From the NCBI GenBank assembly GCA_947462335.1, contig OX381709.1:42812933-42876932 (forward strand): 64,000 bases of DNA, written 5' to 3'. Shown here in pieces: positions 46,642 through 58,064 of this stretch. The notes under the pieces are model-generated. The model searched no databases and was not told where the DNA came from. It saw only the letters and a program-made list of their open reading frames with translations. The position numbers and the translations under genes are program-made. Every line of letters starts with the position of its first letter. Position 1 is the first letter of the stretch. This stretch comes from Harmothoe impar. Its lineage: Eukaryota > Annelida > Polychaeta > Phyllodocida > Polynoidae.

Positions 46642-46815
46642 GGGGACGTTCACAAGTGAATTCACCTATGTTGGTACCTTTCAAATTCCCCAAACACTAA
46701 TTTGGTGAAATTGGTGGATAGAAATGTATAGCCTAAGTCACATTTAGTTACTAAACCAAAAACCTACCCGCCCCTATAGGCCTATAGATGGTGATGTAAT
46801 TTGTGAACATTCCCT
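46642..46815. mobile_element. CRE-ended MITE, full copy
   Basis: GGGGACGTTCACAAGTGA at the left and GTAATTTGTGAACATTCCCT at the right. The CRE core has decayed at both ends. The interior has 'aattggtggatagaaatgtat' and 'cactaaaccaaaa'-like words as in other copies. Confidence 0.7.
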
Positions 46816-46932
46816 GATAGAGTAGATACCAGCATTGTGCACACTCCTGTGATTGATGTCGCATTCTGACCCATCTCCTGGTAGCTGACATCAGATTCAT
46901 CACTTAATGTGTTATTCACTTAAGGACGATAG

Positions 46933-47093
46933 CAGAACGTTCAGAAATGACCTCACCGGCGAGAGGCTTGAGGCTTTAGGTTTCGTGACGAAAGGTGCCA
47001 TACGTTTTTATAGACTCCCCAAGGAAAGACAGGGGGTGGGTGGGTCTTGAAAAGGGATCCACAATAGGTGACATCATTTGTGAATCTTGCCTA
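46933..47093. mobile_element. CRE-ended MITE, diverged copy
   Basis: AGAACGTTCAGAAATGACC at the left and GACATCATTTGTGAATCTTG at the right, only 118 bp from the previous copy. The interior runs in the opposite sense (GGTGCC...TTTTATAGAC), so the neighbours appear inverted relative to each other. Confidence 0.65.
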
Positions 47094-48348
47094 GGTTGAA
47101 TTGCATTTGCCAAGATGAAGCAATTTAACTTAGCAATAACATCATACATGTACATACATATTGCGCGTTGTTCCGAAATGTCTCCTCTATGTAGTACGTT
47201 TCAAGTATCCATCGTATGGCAAACCATGTAATCGAAATCCATGTTTCTTGATTTTAAAGTATAGCACACTTTAAGAAACTGACTACGGCGAGTACATGGG
47301 CCCAATGTTCAGTATCCGAGTATGCCATTACTGATCTTAGATTTAGTTTGGTATGATATGGTAAATCTAGACAAGCCTAACTGCATATCAGATGCTGCAT
47401 TATGATACCCTTTATGGTACCCTTTGTTCGCATAGGTGCCTTTGTACCCTATACTAGTTGATTAAGAGGGCACTGTCCTATCAGTCAATCCAGTCCCTGT
47501 ATAAACCTGCAGCTACCGTTGTTTGCTACAGAGATATCCTCACCCCCTGCCGCCTGGGTGAACTTGTGACCCGGCTAAAAGGATACCCTCTGATATATAT
47601 GGGATATGATGTTGTGATATGGACATTCCTCCAGGATCCCTACGGTGAAATGACCATTGGGTACATATTAGTGTATCTGGAAGCAGCTAGGCATGTGTAT
47701 TTTGTTTAAATAGTTTTCTTAATGTGATCATTCAACTGTGATCCAATGTTATTTCATAATTCCTTCATTTTCATATTTTACAACTTCATCTTCTCATTAT
47801 CACTCTTCCCAGAAATTGAATTGGATTATCTGTTTCAAACAAATGCATGCATTTATATATCTGATAAATTTGATATAACGATATTTGTTTCCGTGTAAGA
47901 TCCCTCAATTGCGAGCTTCCAGACTAGCTCTCAGTATAAACCAACATACAAATTACCAAAAAAAGCTACATGGATCGATGTTCCACAATCCCAACACATA
48001 AAAATTGCACCGACCACCCAGATTTCAACCTCCCTGTAATACCTACGAGTGCACTTTAAGTGCACCTTAAGTGCAGTAAACTCCAATATGGTGGTTAAAC
48101 TCAGAGTACTCCAAAAGGCCCTTCACTACTTCTAGTTCAGCAGCTGCTCTCCACAGATGGTTAAACCAAGGGTCCTGCTTCCCTTAAAAACTCTGACCTC
48201 CACCCCATGTGCCTGATGTGACCTTTGAGAAGGACAACCCTAAAGGTCAGTCAGGCCCTAGTTAGGCGTATTCAGCTGCACCTGGGTAGGTGGGCAGGGT
48301 AGTCGTGGATCATGGAGGTGAAGGGGTCCCTGCAAGCATGTAGAGGTA
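47094..48348. other. Non-coding; weak open frame 47458-47709
   Basis: An 83-codon plus-strand frame reads protein-like in part, but its possible acceptors (AATCCAG, GCTACAG) lack strong pyrimidine tracts and no good donor follows. Left uncalled. Confidence 0.3.
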
Positions 48349-48511
48349 GGGGAACGTTCACAAAATGTGTCACTGGCTAGGGGTGAGAGCGGTGGGTCTT
48401 TGGATTGACAGATACAAATTCAAAGGTGACTCCAGACATTCATTAGCCGAGGTGGGGTAGGGGTCTTGCAAAAAAGTCCCAAAGTAGGTGTGTCATTTGT
48501 GAAAGTTCCCT
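48349..48511. mobile_element. CRE-ended MITE, full copy
   Basis: GGGGAACGTTCACAAAATGT at the left and GTGTCATTTGTGAAAGTTCC at the right, 163 bp. A TGAGCAGCTCA dyad follows 24 bp beyond the right end (48535-48545). Confidence 0.7.
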
Positions 48512-50356
48512 TTACTCTGTAGAGTGAGCAGCTCAGTTCATAGTTCTCCACCTGCTAACCCACAGGTTGATATAGGGCATGTACACTTCCTCCTGTGTAG
48601 ACCAGGTGGTGGTCTACACCTCTAGCCAACAACACACAGGTGCCAGGTGGGCGATCCACGTGACTCACCTCTACACTCTCTCTCCAATAAAAGGGCTATC
48701 TAAATAATCCAGATATAAAAGTACAATGTAACTGCCCGGTAGATACCTGAATAACAGCATCGACCATACTTTTTACCCCTGTGCTTGTTACATTTATTTG
48801 TACAGATTCTCAGTACTTACCAAATTCAGAATTATAAGTTCCTGATGGGACTACTAGTATATTATATATACGATAACCTAAGGCTATGGGGATTGGCATA
48901 TAAACACATGCATATCTCAAGTTGTTGGAAGAAACCCACCAAGCCACCTGTGTGAAAGGTCAGGGGTCAGGTGTAGTACTCAGACCTCCAGGTACATACA
49001 GGGGGCCTATGGCTAGGCAGGGGGCACGCTGGTGTTAGTACAAGGACCCCCTGAGGCCCTTATAACCAGCTGGGCACCAGGTGAGCAGGTTGTTCTAACT
49101 CGCCAGCTCACAGCTGCTCCCTATAGCGGAAAACCTCCAGTTAATGTCATTGTCCTATAGGCTTGAAGGTTGGGTGTAACATGAACTAATAGACCCCAAG
49201 CCAGTAATGAGCATTGGTGTAAGATCTGGAAAGGGTAATGTAGTCCAGTTGGGTCCGGTTCTCTCAGGTCGTGTAAATTTTAGCTGCATTGGACTCTCTC
49301 TGCCCTGGGTCTACATAATCCAGATTGACAGCACTCACATGCTTCCCCTTGTCAGCAGTGTCCAAACTTACAAAGATAAACAGCCTAATCTGAAAGCTTT
49401 CAACTGTCAATCATATGGATATCAGATATGTATACTTCTGATATGAAAGCTGAGCTGTCACTCAGTCTCTGCTGATAAATTATCTGTTGGAAATTCGACA
49501 AAAATGGGGGAGAAATACACTGATGAACCCTACAGCAGCACACCAAAAATGCTATGATATCCAGTGATAGAAAGATGCAAAATGTGGACATCACAAGGCA
49601 AAATCTTCCCTACCCTTCAAACAGCATTTCTTCTGTAGCCATCTCGGTGATTGATGATAGGCGAAGTGGCAGGGATATCTGAGGCAGTAGCAGTGGGAGC
49701 TGGACAGACTGCCCATGGCCCCTGGACACAAGTAATCACATGGCCCCAACCAGGCAGCAGTAGTACTAATCCTCCATGTCTCAAGGCCCTTAAGGCTCAG
49801 TATGGTAATCCTACAGCTACCACCCCTAGGTCATCATCTTGGACGAGCAGCTCCAACTAGTATGAGCTACTCACAACCTCCATAAACTCCTGTAATGGGG
49901 AGAACACCAAAAGTGGCTGGCCAGTGCTTGTATCACTATTGGAGTTTCAGCTAAGCCTGCTTGGGGGAAGTTCCAATGGTGTTGTTGGCAGGAGCCGGGT
50001 GGGTGAAATGCCTCTACACCCCAGGACAAGGGCATCACAAGTGAGGGTCTAAAAGTAGGGGTCCGGGAGGCATTGGGTGGCGCTGGGGACGGGGCAATGT
50101 AATAGATAGTCAGATGTGAGGAGATGGAGCGTCAAGAGGAGGAGACACAGATCCTGGCAAAGGGTCGGGGGAGTTAGCATATATATTGACGCGGACCAGC
50201 GCTCTGGGCGCCCCCCAAAGTAGCCAGCGAACAAACTGTATATAACTGTACTCCTACAGACTATTATATATAAATCCCGATATATACAGAAGCCACCATT
50301 CTCTTTTGCTTTGGTTTCCTTCCAGCCCCCCACACCACCCTTGATCATCATCACAG
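48512..50356. other. Non-coding; two GAGCAGCTC-type sites
   Basis: GAGCAGCTC at 48536-48544 and 49845-49853. The latter is followed by GAGCTACTC 18 bp on. A 69-codon frame (49651-49860) ends at the second site and has no convincing splice borders. Confidence 0.35.
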
Positions 50357-50491
50357 GCTTTTGGTATGAGGGAGAGTCTTGGTGAAACAAAAGCCGGGAC
50401 AAGTATTGACCAGGGGGACGAGCTGTTCCGGGAGCTGCTCACGGCCAGACTCACGTCGCCGCCCGAGCAGCTCCGTGCCGCCACAGGCTGA
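50357..50491 (+). CDS. Candidate coding block ending in TGA
   Basis: It starts after a C/T-rich acceptor (TTCCTTCCAGCCCCCCACAC ... CATCATCACAG). Forty-four codons then run to TGA: AFGMRESLGETKAGTS, then DQGDELFRELLTARLTS, ending LRAATG. The ATG at the fourth codon could be a start. The composition is charged and amphipathic. Two GAGCWGCTC motifs lie inside (50432 encoding ELL, 50465 encoding EQL), and the variant GAGCTGTTC is just before (50420). All three plus-strand frames are open here because the DNA is GC-rich, which weakens the case. No domain was recognised. If genuine it is a terminal exon or a very small protein. Confidence 0.25.
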   Translation, partial: AFGMRESLGETKAGTSIDQGDELFRELLTARLTSPPEQLRAATG

Positions 50492-50559
50492 TAGGGTCGG
50501 CAAGGGGACATCCATCTGCTGCAGATACTACTGCCGAGTGGGAGAGGAGGTGGGAGAGA

Positions 50560-50830
50560 GAGGGGATATGGTCAGAGGGGAGAGAATAGGAGAGTAGGGG
50601 AGGGGCAGTGGGGAAGAGAATGGGAGACTAGAGGAAGGAGCAGTAGGGAAGAAATTGGGAGATACTAGGGAAAGGGGCAGTGGGGAGGACAATGGAAGAG
50701 TAGGGGAACGGGCAGTGGGGGAGAGAAGGGGAGAGTAGAGGAAGGGGCACTTGGGAAGACAATGACAGGAGGGGAGAGGGGAATAGGGAAGACAATGAGT
50801 GAGTAGTAGTGGGAGAGGAGGGGGGGGCTG
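50560..50830 (+). repeat. Purine-strand minisatellite, ~35-bp unit
   Basis: About seven units of GGGAGAGTAGAGGAAGGGGC followed by AGTGGGGAAGACAAT, with scattered substitutions. The plus strand is almost entirely A/G for ~270 bp. Open frames on the minus strand (Pro/Ser/Leu) are by-products. Long purine mirror-type tracts can adopt triplex structure. Confidence 0.85.
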
Positions 50831-51002
50831 ACAATTGGTCAAGCTTCGAATGCAGGATGGTTGTATATATAGTCTACATGTGCAAGGGGCGGGGCAAAGT
50901 GTTGTGTGTGAGATCTTTCATAAACTCAACAGTCAGTCGTATCTACTGTGTTGCATCAACACACAATGTGTACTATCATAAACGATAATGCCAAATCGAC
51001 AA

Positions 51003-51190
51003 GGGAACGTTCACAAACGACGTCAACTTTGTTGGGACTTTTTTCAAGATTCGCCCACCCTTTCTCATTATTCACCGCAAATTGGCTTATACATTGTATT
51101 GGCATAAATTGGCATATATTGGTCCGGATTCGTTTTATCACTAAACCAAAAGACCCCCCTCCCAGCGGGGGTCAATTGTGGACGTCCCCC
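51003..51190. mobile_element. CRE-ended MITE, full copy
   Basis: GGGAACGTTCACAAACGACG at the left keeps most of the CRE. The right end is decayed (GGTCAATTGTGGACGTCCCC). The 'attggcatatattgg' interior matches the family's middle. Confidence 0.7.
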
Positions 51191-51689
51191 AACCACATGT
51201 CACACCCGCCGATGAAAACTGGTTTCGGACCTTGTCAACATTGTTTATAGATATGTTGACTTCAAAAAAAAGAAAACCGGGTACTTTCCCCTTTCCTTGT
51301 AAAATGCGTGTATTTTTTCAACTTGGCCGGAGCACTGGTCTATCAAAATCAGACAAGCGTATCGTCGTCGTGTCTCGACATAATCCGTGGTCATCCCGGG
51401 ACAGGCAGGCGGACTCCCTGCCTGGTCAAGCGGATGACCACGACCACTCAAGCACAGTGGTCAGTCAGATTATGTGGGGACGCCTGGACTGCTGCCTGCT
51501 GGACTAGGGGGAGTAGACGCCATCAGGATGGTGTATCTTTCAATACGATATTTCGGTTATGTCTGATTGTATGTTAAGCATGAGGAACTGATTAACTCGT
51601 CCTCATTTGGTTAATCACTTAATCAATGAGCTATTGATGAGCTACTGATGGGCTATTGATGTTTATTTTTTATGAAATACGGCAGTCCC

Positions 51690-52010
51690 CTTGACTTTAC
51701 CAATGAACGCCGTATTGCACACCCCCTGTGCAATAACCCATTGCCGTATTGCACGGCCCTATGACGTCATCAAAATGACGGTTTGTTTACATTTGAAGCG
51801 CAATGAAGAGCGTAGAAAAGTATACTTTAGGCTCCCCCCTACCATAATTTGGACATTTTGAATCGAAAAAGGTAAAAAATAAACACAAAGGAGTACTCGT
51901 TTCAGTATGTAGGCCTGGTTATTGCACTTGCAGCCCTGTGGGCCGCATTGCACTCGGCCTACGGCCTTGTGCAATACGGCCCACAGGGCTGCTCGTGCAA
52001 TAACCAGGCC
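51690..52010. mobile_element. Foldback element with 99-bp palindrome
   Basis: 51912-52010 is a near-perfect palindrome (47-bp arms, about five mismatches, centre CGGCCTACGGCC). Its arms start GGCCTGGTTATTGCAC. Shorter copies of GCCGTATTGCAC lie at 51708-51754, suggesting the element begins near 51690. A CRE TGACGTCA is at 51760-51769. No coding. Confidence 0.65.
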
Positions 52011-52045
52011 AACAGACTAAAACTCGTGCACCTTTGTCTATATCT

Positions 52046-52530
52046 TTCTCGATATTAATTCCCCATGTGATGTTGGGAGTCACAAATTTCAATGAATCAA
52101 ATCAGCTAGCTCTTATGGGTATAAAACATCTTAAATGGAACATTGAAATACTCTGACAAAGGTCTGTGGATTATCGGATGTATGATCCTATTTCTTGTTA
52201 CTTTTATCAATAATTATTTTCACAGTAATATAGATTTTGGTTAGTATGATTCTACTTTAAACATGAGATACTAATCCAGTCGTCCTTATTACGTTAATCA
52301 CATAGCTATAGGTGTATATTCCTCGATATCAATTTCCCATGTGACTTTGGGAGTCACCAATTTCAATGAATCACAATAAATCAAGTAGTTATCATTGGTA
52401 AAACATCGTATGGTATTGAACATTGAAATAGCTATGACAAAAAGGCTTTGAATCAAAGGATACATAATTGTCATTTTCCACAATGATTAATTTCGCAGTA
52501 ATTATACTAGATTTCTATGAACTATGAAAT
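52046..52530 (+). repeat. Diverged ~273-bp direct duplication
   Basis: CGATATTAATTCCCCATGTG at 52051 recurs as CGATATCAATTTCCCATGTG at 52324, and about 170 bp downstream of each also align (CAATTTCAATGAATCA, CATTGAAATA). Old tandem duplication, AT-rich, no gene. Confidence 0.7.
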
Positions 52531-53485
52531 CCCAGCAACATCCATCATCCGATGATCATGACAAGAAGGTATCACTTTACACCAAGCACAAAAGGACACT
52601 GGCACCCTGTCATCAAGCGGTCATTCACAGGTGACCGCTACTCATTGACCTCAACCAATGAGAAGCATTGCCTTCATTGATTGCAGCGCTGCAGTGGGAG
52701 TGCTGGTTTCCGGTTTGACTCAGGGGGCGGCGTTGCGGACCAGCGCCTGGAGGGTACAGTGAGAGGGGAAGGTAGCCCCAGCCTTTGGTGACAGTTGTTG
52801 CCGCTAGGAGGCAGTGTGAGCTGATGGATGGTGTGTATATGGGTGGGTAGGTGACCACTCCCTGAGCAATGCCTTTTCAGCAGCGGCCGCCCACAGGGCA
52901 GTTGCCGCCCCTGTAGTGGGTCCTCCAGTACCCACCTGCTGATATCAGGCAGCTTTATGAGGGACACAGGGAGGTGGTATTATAACAGTCCTCTCATTTC
53001 TCTCTGGGAACCTGATAGGTATAATGGTGAAGAATAGGCAGCATATAGGAAGCCTTTCCAGACTGCTTCCTACTGCATATGTTATCTGTAGAGTGATATC
53101 GACGATATCTCTCATAACTCTCTGTATAGGGTCCTTTATGAAAGATACATTTGCTTCGGACTAAAGCAACTTTTAATCAGCATATTCTCAGCATCTATTC
53201 AATTTGTTTTAAAGGGGCTAAGTGTTTGGACGTATTAATTAATTATACTACTTGGAATAAAAATCAAATTGGAAATCGGTGACTAAAATATGTAAGCTAG
53301 GCAGGGGGAAAGCCAATCTGAACATCAGCAGTCATTTCCCTTTAGAAAGATGGATGCAATAAAGCCAGACACGTTCTATAATAAATAGCAGTGGTATATA
53401 GTGCTTCCCTCTACAGATGCATCCACCGGTAGTGACACGTTAATGACTGATGATGGTGACAACCTTCCTACTCACGGCACCTGTA
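52531..53485. other. Non-coding; GC-rich patch 52660-52940
   Basis: A TTTTCAG/CAGCGGCC acceptor-like site at ~52880 opens a 20-codon Ala/Pro frame before a stop. Too short to call. Confidence 0.3.
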
Positions 53486-53664
53486 GGCAACGTTCACAAA
53501 TTATGTCACCTATATTGGAACCGTTTTTTTAGACCCACCCACCTCCCTGTCAATGTCCTGTACAGATTATCATATAGAAACGTAGACCAGACTCAGGTAA
53601 CGTTTCGCCACTAACCCCCCCCCCCCCCATTATCTACCGGGTGACGTCATTTGTGAACGTTCCT
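53486..53664. mobile_element. CRE-ended MITE, well-preserved copy
   Basis: GGCAACGTTCACAAATTATG at the left. The right end GTCATTTGTGAACGTTCC preceded by GGTGAC is intact and carries TGACGTCA. A C run of ~12 precedes the right end. Confidence 0.8.
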
Positions 53665-54370
53665 TGCACAGGGCCACCCAATACTGAGTACTGACAGTCC
53701 ACCCCCACTTCTCTATCAGCCCCACTCCCCTCCACTCATCTCCCCTTCTCCAAAAGCATCACTGTCAGGCCAGATTAACTTGGGAAGCGTAATACGTGAT
53801 GAAATTTGTTTATCGCCTCCGGAGGAAAAGCCACATGATAAAGGGAAAGGTCTGAGATTGGGACTGACAGCCAAGAGAGGGTCAGGGGTGGGTCGTTTTT
53901 ATCCCTGAGGTGCAGCTAGGACGGACACAACCCCTCACCCCCTTCCTTCATATTCCCCAACCCTATCCCTTTACCTCCACAGAGCTGGTCAAAGGGGCAA
54001 CGGCTTAAAGACCTGTCTGGCACAAGCTGTCAGTTTTCTGCAACCACCTTGACAAATTATCACAGGGGGTGTAATATACTGGTGAGGGATCAATTGCCAA
54101 TAGTGTCAATCATCTTTGTCTCGTTTCTCCCAACCGTCCATAGTGCTGGAGGGTCATGTGAGGGTCATTCGTTTTGAATGCTTTTGACTAGGCCGCCCAG
54201 GTCACGGGCGCACAATAGTCCTAGTAAGTATTTCATTTATTAAATCATGCACATCAATGGTATCATATTCCCTCCAAGTCAGCATGTGCACAAGCTGAGA
54301 CCTACTCCAACAGGGTTTCTAAATTTTAAGATACTAAACCCAAGTTGTTGTACACACTTCTCTTCATTTG
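53665..54370. other. Non-coding stretch, nothing recognised
   Basis: No exon or repeat was recognised. Confidence 0.4.
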
Positions 54371-55265
54371 CACTGTAAAAAAAAAGTCGTCAAAATAACG
54401 GTGAATCACCGGCAACTTTTGGGACATAACTTTCACCGTTATTTTAACAGTGACGGTCACCGTTAATTTTACGTAGAATGACTGTTCATTTCATGTAGAA
54501 TCACCGTTAATTTTACTTTGAATCACTGTTAATTTTATCTAGAATCACCATTTATAGATTCAGAGTATTCAAATATACAGAGATTCAGCGTTATTGCCAG
54601 TGCTATTACAGACTTTGGGAATATTCAATAAGCCTCACAGGGATCTGATTATGGTGACTTTAGTTACTGTAGTATACATCTAAAACGTACAGATAAGCCA
54701 TACTTTGACTCTGTCCTGATCCTATACCCCACACTGGCGATCTGACTTGCATACTAGCCGTGGCCTATACAAGAGGTTTTACTCTATAGGATTGATACAA
54801 GGTGAGTTTCCAGAGGTGGGGATATATGCATAGTATGTTACCACAAAATAGGTGTATAGATCCATACAGCTATTTTCTTCTGGATACTATCAAGTGATCA
54901 TGGTATTTTGTCAAACCTATCACAAGATTGAATTGTTAAATTGTCAAACATATAGATTAATTGAAAATTACCATTATTTCAACATGTATACTCCACTTCA
55001 AGGGCTCACACTCTCCAGAAAAATCTTCTTACAAACCAGGCCACCTATCTATGGCAGGATCCACTATATGTGGCTCCCTCTGGGATTTGACATTAGAAGA
55101 TGAATTTACATTGAATCATTGTAATCCAAACCAGGTTAGGAACTAACAAGGATCCACTGTGAAATGGCTGATATTTACGATGCTTCATTGTATTCCAAAT
55201 AACGGTGTATCAGCGTTAAATTTTACAGAGTGAATCTGTAAATAGTACATCTATTTTTTACAGTG
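54371..55265. mobile_element. Non-autonomous CACTG-ended (CACTA/EnSpm-like) element
   Basis: CACTGTAAAAAAAAA at 54371 and TTTTTTACAGTG ending 55265 are inverted ends, with TG directly on both sides (2-bp target duplication). The left 180 bp carry five to six subterminal repeats of a CACCGTTAATTTTAC-type word, and an inverted copy (AACGGTGTATCAGCGTTAAA) lies near the right end. CACTR ends plus subterminal repeats are characteristic of the CACTA superfamily. No transposase frame. Confidence 0.7.
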
Positions 55266-56426
55266 TGAAGTTATCTCTTTGAAACCCAGAATGCAGTCCC
55301 AAAGAAAGTCAACTGTAAACCCAGCAGGCCATTTCATTATATTGCACGTCTGTGCCTCGGAGGAAACACCAGGGGCGTCATAACAGCTAATTTATGGACC
55401 ACAACAAAATGTGTCCAACGAGGGGTTTGGTGTTTGAGTGTAGTTGGTGAGTAAGAATCGATAGAAGGAACTCGGCCAACTGCTCTGAGCTTGGTGAGGT
55501 GGAAAACCGCGCCCTCGTGGAATCAATACAGGAAGTGGCTTGAAACGTACACCTATTGGCAAGCACTGCCTGACCAAGCCTTCTGATCATACAAGTAGTT
55601 TGGACACACTTGATCAACAAGTATTGGGGGTTAAAATAGACTTATGTTATTTGATCTTCAAATTCAAGTTCAATACAAATTCAAGTTGCTAACCCCACTG
55701 TAGTAATATGGATATTATTCTTGGCGGTGATTAAGTATTCAAACACTGGGAGGATTTTGGACCTGAACATGATTGGCTCGTAAAAGCAGGGAAACCATCC
55801 ATCAGTTTTGAAGGTACATGGTTACTTGGCAAAAGAATCTAAAGTCACATCACATGACTAAAGGATAACTTGTATCAATTGTTTGTGTTCTCCTTCACCA
55901 TAAAATCAAGGATTGATACTACACGGTAACTTTGATATTGGTATATCTATAGGAATACTATCACTGAAGGTGTTGGCTGCCTATGTTATATATAGGGGAA
56001 GCATCTGTCTACAGCTGAGCAATATATCTATAGCCCCTGAACTCCTCACGTCCAGATCTATAATATAGGATGGCACATGGCCATTGGTAAGCACCACGCG
56101 AGACCCTTGCGGTCAACCCGAGAATACCCAGGATAAGCCTTTTCAGAGGAGGATAATACGTACATTGAATATGGGGTGAATGGTAAGCCCCACTCGGCTG
56201 TAGGTGAGAATGGGATGATTACCCGAGTGATTGTGGGGCTTGGGCTACATGGGATCCGGGCATGATTTACGCTGGTGGGGAGGCCAAGAGGCCAGCATCT
56301 CCTGTGGCCCTGCCAGCACGGGGAGGGTGAGGAATCTACCTTATGCGTGCCTGGACAGTGGGAAGCAGCATAGATCTGTATAAATACCCCCATCTACTGA
56401 CCATCGCAAACAGCCTCCAGTGACCC
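55266..56426. other. Non-coding stretch
   Basis: A 111-codon minus-strand frame (56058-56393) has no splice or domain support. Nothing else was recognised. Confidence 0.35.
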
Positions 56427-56627
56427 GGGGAACTTTCATAAATGACGTCACCAGCTAAGCCTAAGGGGTGGGGTGGGGTGGGCGGATGTCTTTTGGCTTA
56501 AGAGACGAAAAGTGAACAGGCCATACATTTCTATCCAGACTAAGACGGTAGTGACAGCAGTTGGAGCTGGGTGGTGTCTTGAAAATAAACCCCCAAAATA
56601 AGTGACATCATTTGTGAACGTCCCCCC
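56427..56627. mobile_element. CRE-ended MITE, full copy
   Basis: GGGGAACTTTCATAAATGAC continuing GTCACC at the left (intact CRE) and GACATCATTTGTGAACGTCC at the right. 201 bp; the interior runs in the same sense as the copy at 48349. Confidence 0.75.
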
Positions 56628-56890
56628 AGGGCCTGGTGTGGGCGGCTGCGGCAGCCAATAGCACGGCGGATAATGCTATAAATTGTCTGGTTTCTGCGCC
56701 CCTCACTCAGGGTGGTTAGGGATCCACACGGCAATGCTAGGTAATCTATGAGCTGTGCAAGCAATAGGCCCCCTAGTAGCGATTATAGAGAGGGATGAGG
56801 GATGTCATTGGGAGAGGAGCCTAGAAGCGATGGTATGCCCAGCTAGGATGTAACGGCTCAGGCAAGAGATACTTTTTTATTTGGAAGTCA

Positions 56891-57020
56891 AGCTAGAGGG
56901 CTAAGGGTAGGGCATCGGCTTCTGAATGGGGTCTGCTGCATCCGTTCAGATATGGACAACAGGGACGTGATCAAATAACAGGCGCCGATCCCATCGCTAT
57001 GTGGAAGATTCGACTCCTGG
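56891..57020 (+). mobile_element. tRNA-derived SINE fragment
   Basis: GGGCTAAGGGTAGGGCATCG continuing GCTTCTGAA has the D-arm (A-box) and anticodon arm of a tRNA-like sequence, with an Arg(TCT)-type loop. GATTCGACTCCTGG at 57007-57020 is a B-box. The two are about 80 bp further apart than in a tRNA, so this is not a functional tRNA; it is best explained as a SINE head broken by an insertion. Confidence 0.45.
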
Positions 57021-58064
57021 AACCCTATCTGTTAGGCACTTCTTGGAATCTATTGCGTATATTATATACACTGATTAACTTCGGTTCGTGGTTTGTTTTT
57101 TCTTAAATCAAATTTTCTTTACATAAGATGTTAATTAATATGTTCTTAACAATCATAAAGATGAGAGTACATCTCGATCAGCGCTTTATCTACAAATGTA
57201 TTTAACATTTTAAAACATGCATAAAACACAATAATATGATATTTTACTCTCTTTTGAATTTAGATATAGGCCTGTGTTTATGCAATATTGGTATGGGTAA
57301 GAATACGATAATGCTCATCAACCATACAAGGGAGCAGCTCACAACCTGGACTCAGAAATCGATGGCAGCCATGTCCACCTTCTCCCACACCTTCCTCAAA
57401 ACTACCACTTCACTTGAGACCAAAGTGAGCAAAAAAAAAGACATCGGAAAACTGCCTTCGGCTAAAATACCCGCCGCCATTGCTGTCAAACTCATGCTAT
57501 TGGTATAATTTGACGTCCAGTGTGGGAGTAGGTACTGGAGGTAATGATGGGTGGCAAAAAGGTGTGGGAGTGTGGAGTATAGAGTGCTCAATATGGGAGT
57601 GTGGCGGGCTAGGTCGGCACTGTGGTGGGTAAGTGGGACCTAGTCTGGTGTGGAGGTGTGTGGAGCACCAGTGTACAGGGTAGGCCCAGCTTTACCAGCG
57701 GAAGCCTTAGGGCTCACACCGGAAATGGGGTCTGGCCTGTAATTTCCCAAATAGCATAGTATGCAGCGGACCTACTGTTCAAACTATATAGATCTATAGT
57801 GTGCAGTGTTTGTATAGGAAGGCATCTGTCCTTTTTCTCCCTAATCCATGGGTTTCCCACCAGCCTTTCTCCCAAATTCAAATCCTGGAAATCCTGACTG
57901 TACGTGTAATAATCAATCGGGCGATATAACTAGGGGCAACGTTTTTTTTTCTTTCACAAATACATGTATACTCAAAATACCATATAGAATAAACTGTCAT
58001 TTTCCCCCATTTTTTGGAAGGTGTGCCCCTATGCTACCCTTGCTGTGTGCACTACTTGACACAG
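57021..58064. other. Non-coding; one GAGCAGCTC site
   Basis: GAGCAGCTC at 57332-57340 begins a 56-codon open block (to 57508) with a possible GTGAGC donor inside. Both strands read protein-like, so no call is made. Confidence 0.3.

Noticed and set aside
47458..47709. 83-codon protein-like plus-strand frame
   Set aside because: Acceptors are weak and no donor fits. Composition alone is not enough.
50528..50842. 104-codon Pro/Ser/Leu minus-strand frame
   Set aside because: By-product of the purine minisatellite, whose complement encodes no stops.
52880..52940. TTTTCAG acceptor followed by a 20-codon Ala/Pro frame
   Set aside because: Too short, and all frames have similar low-complexity readings.
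57332..57508. 56-codon plus-strand frame ending in TAA with internal GTGAGC
   Set aside because: The minus strand reads equally protein-like and no strong acceptor is present.
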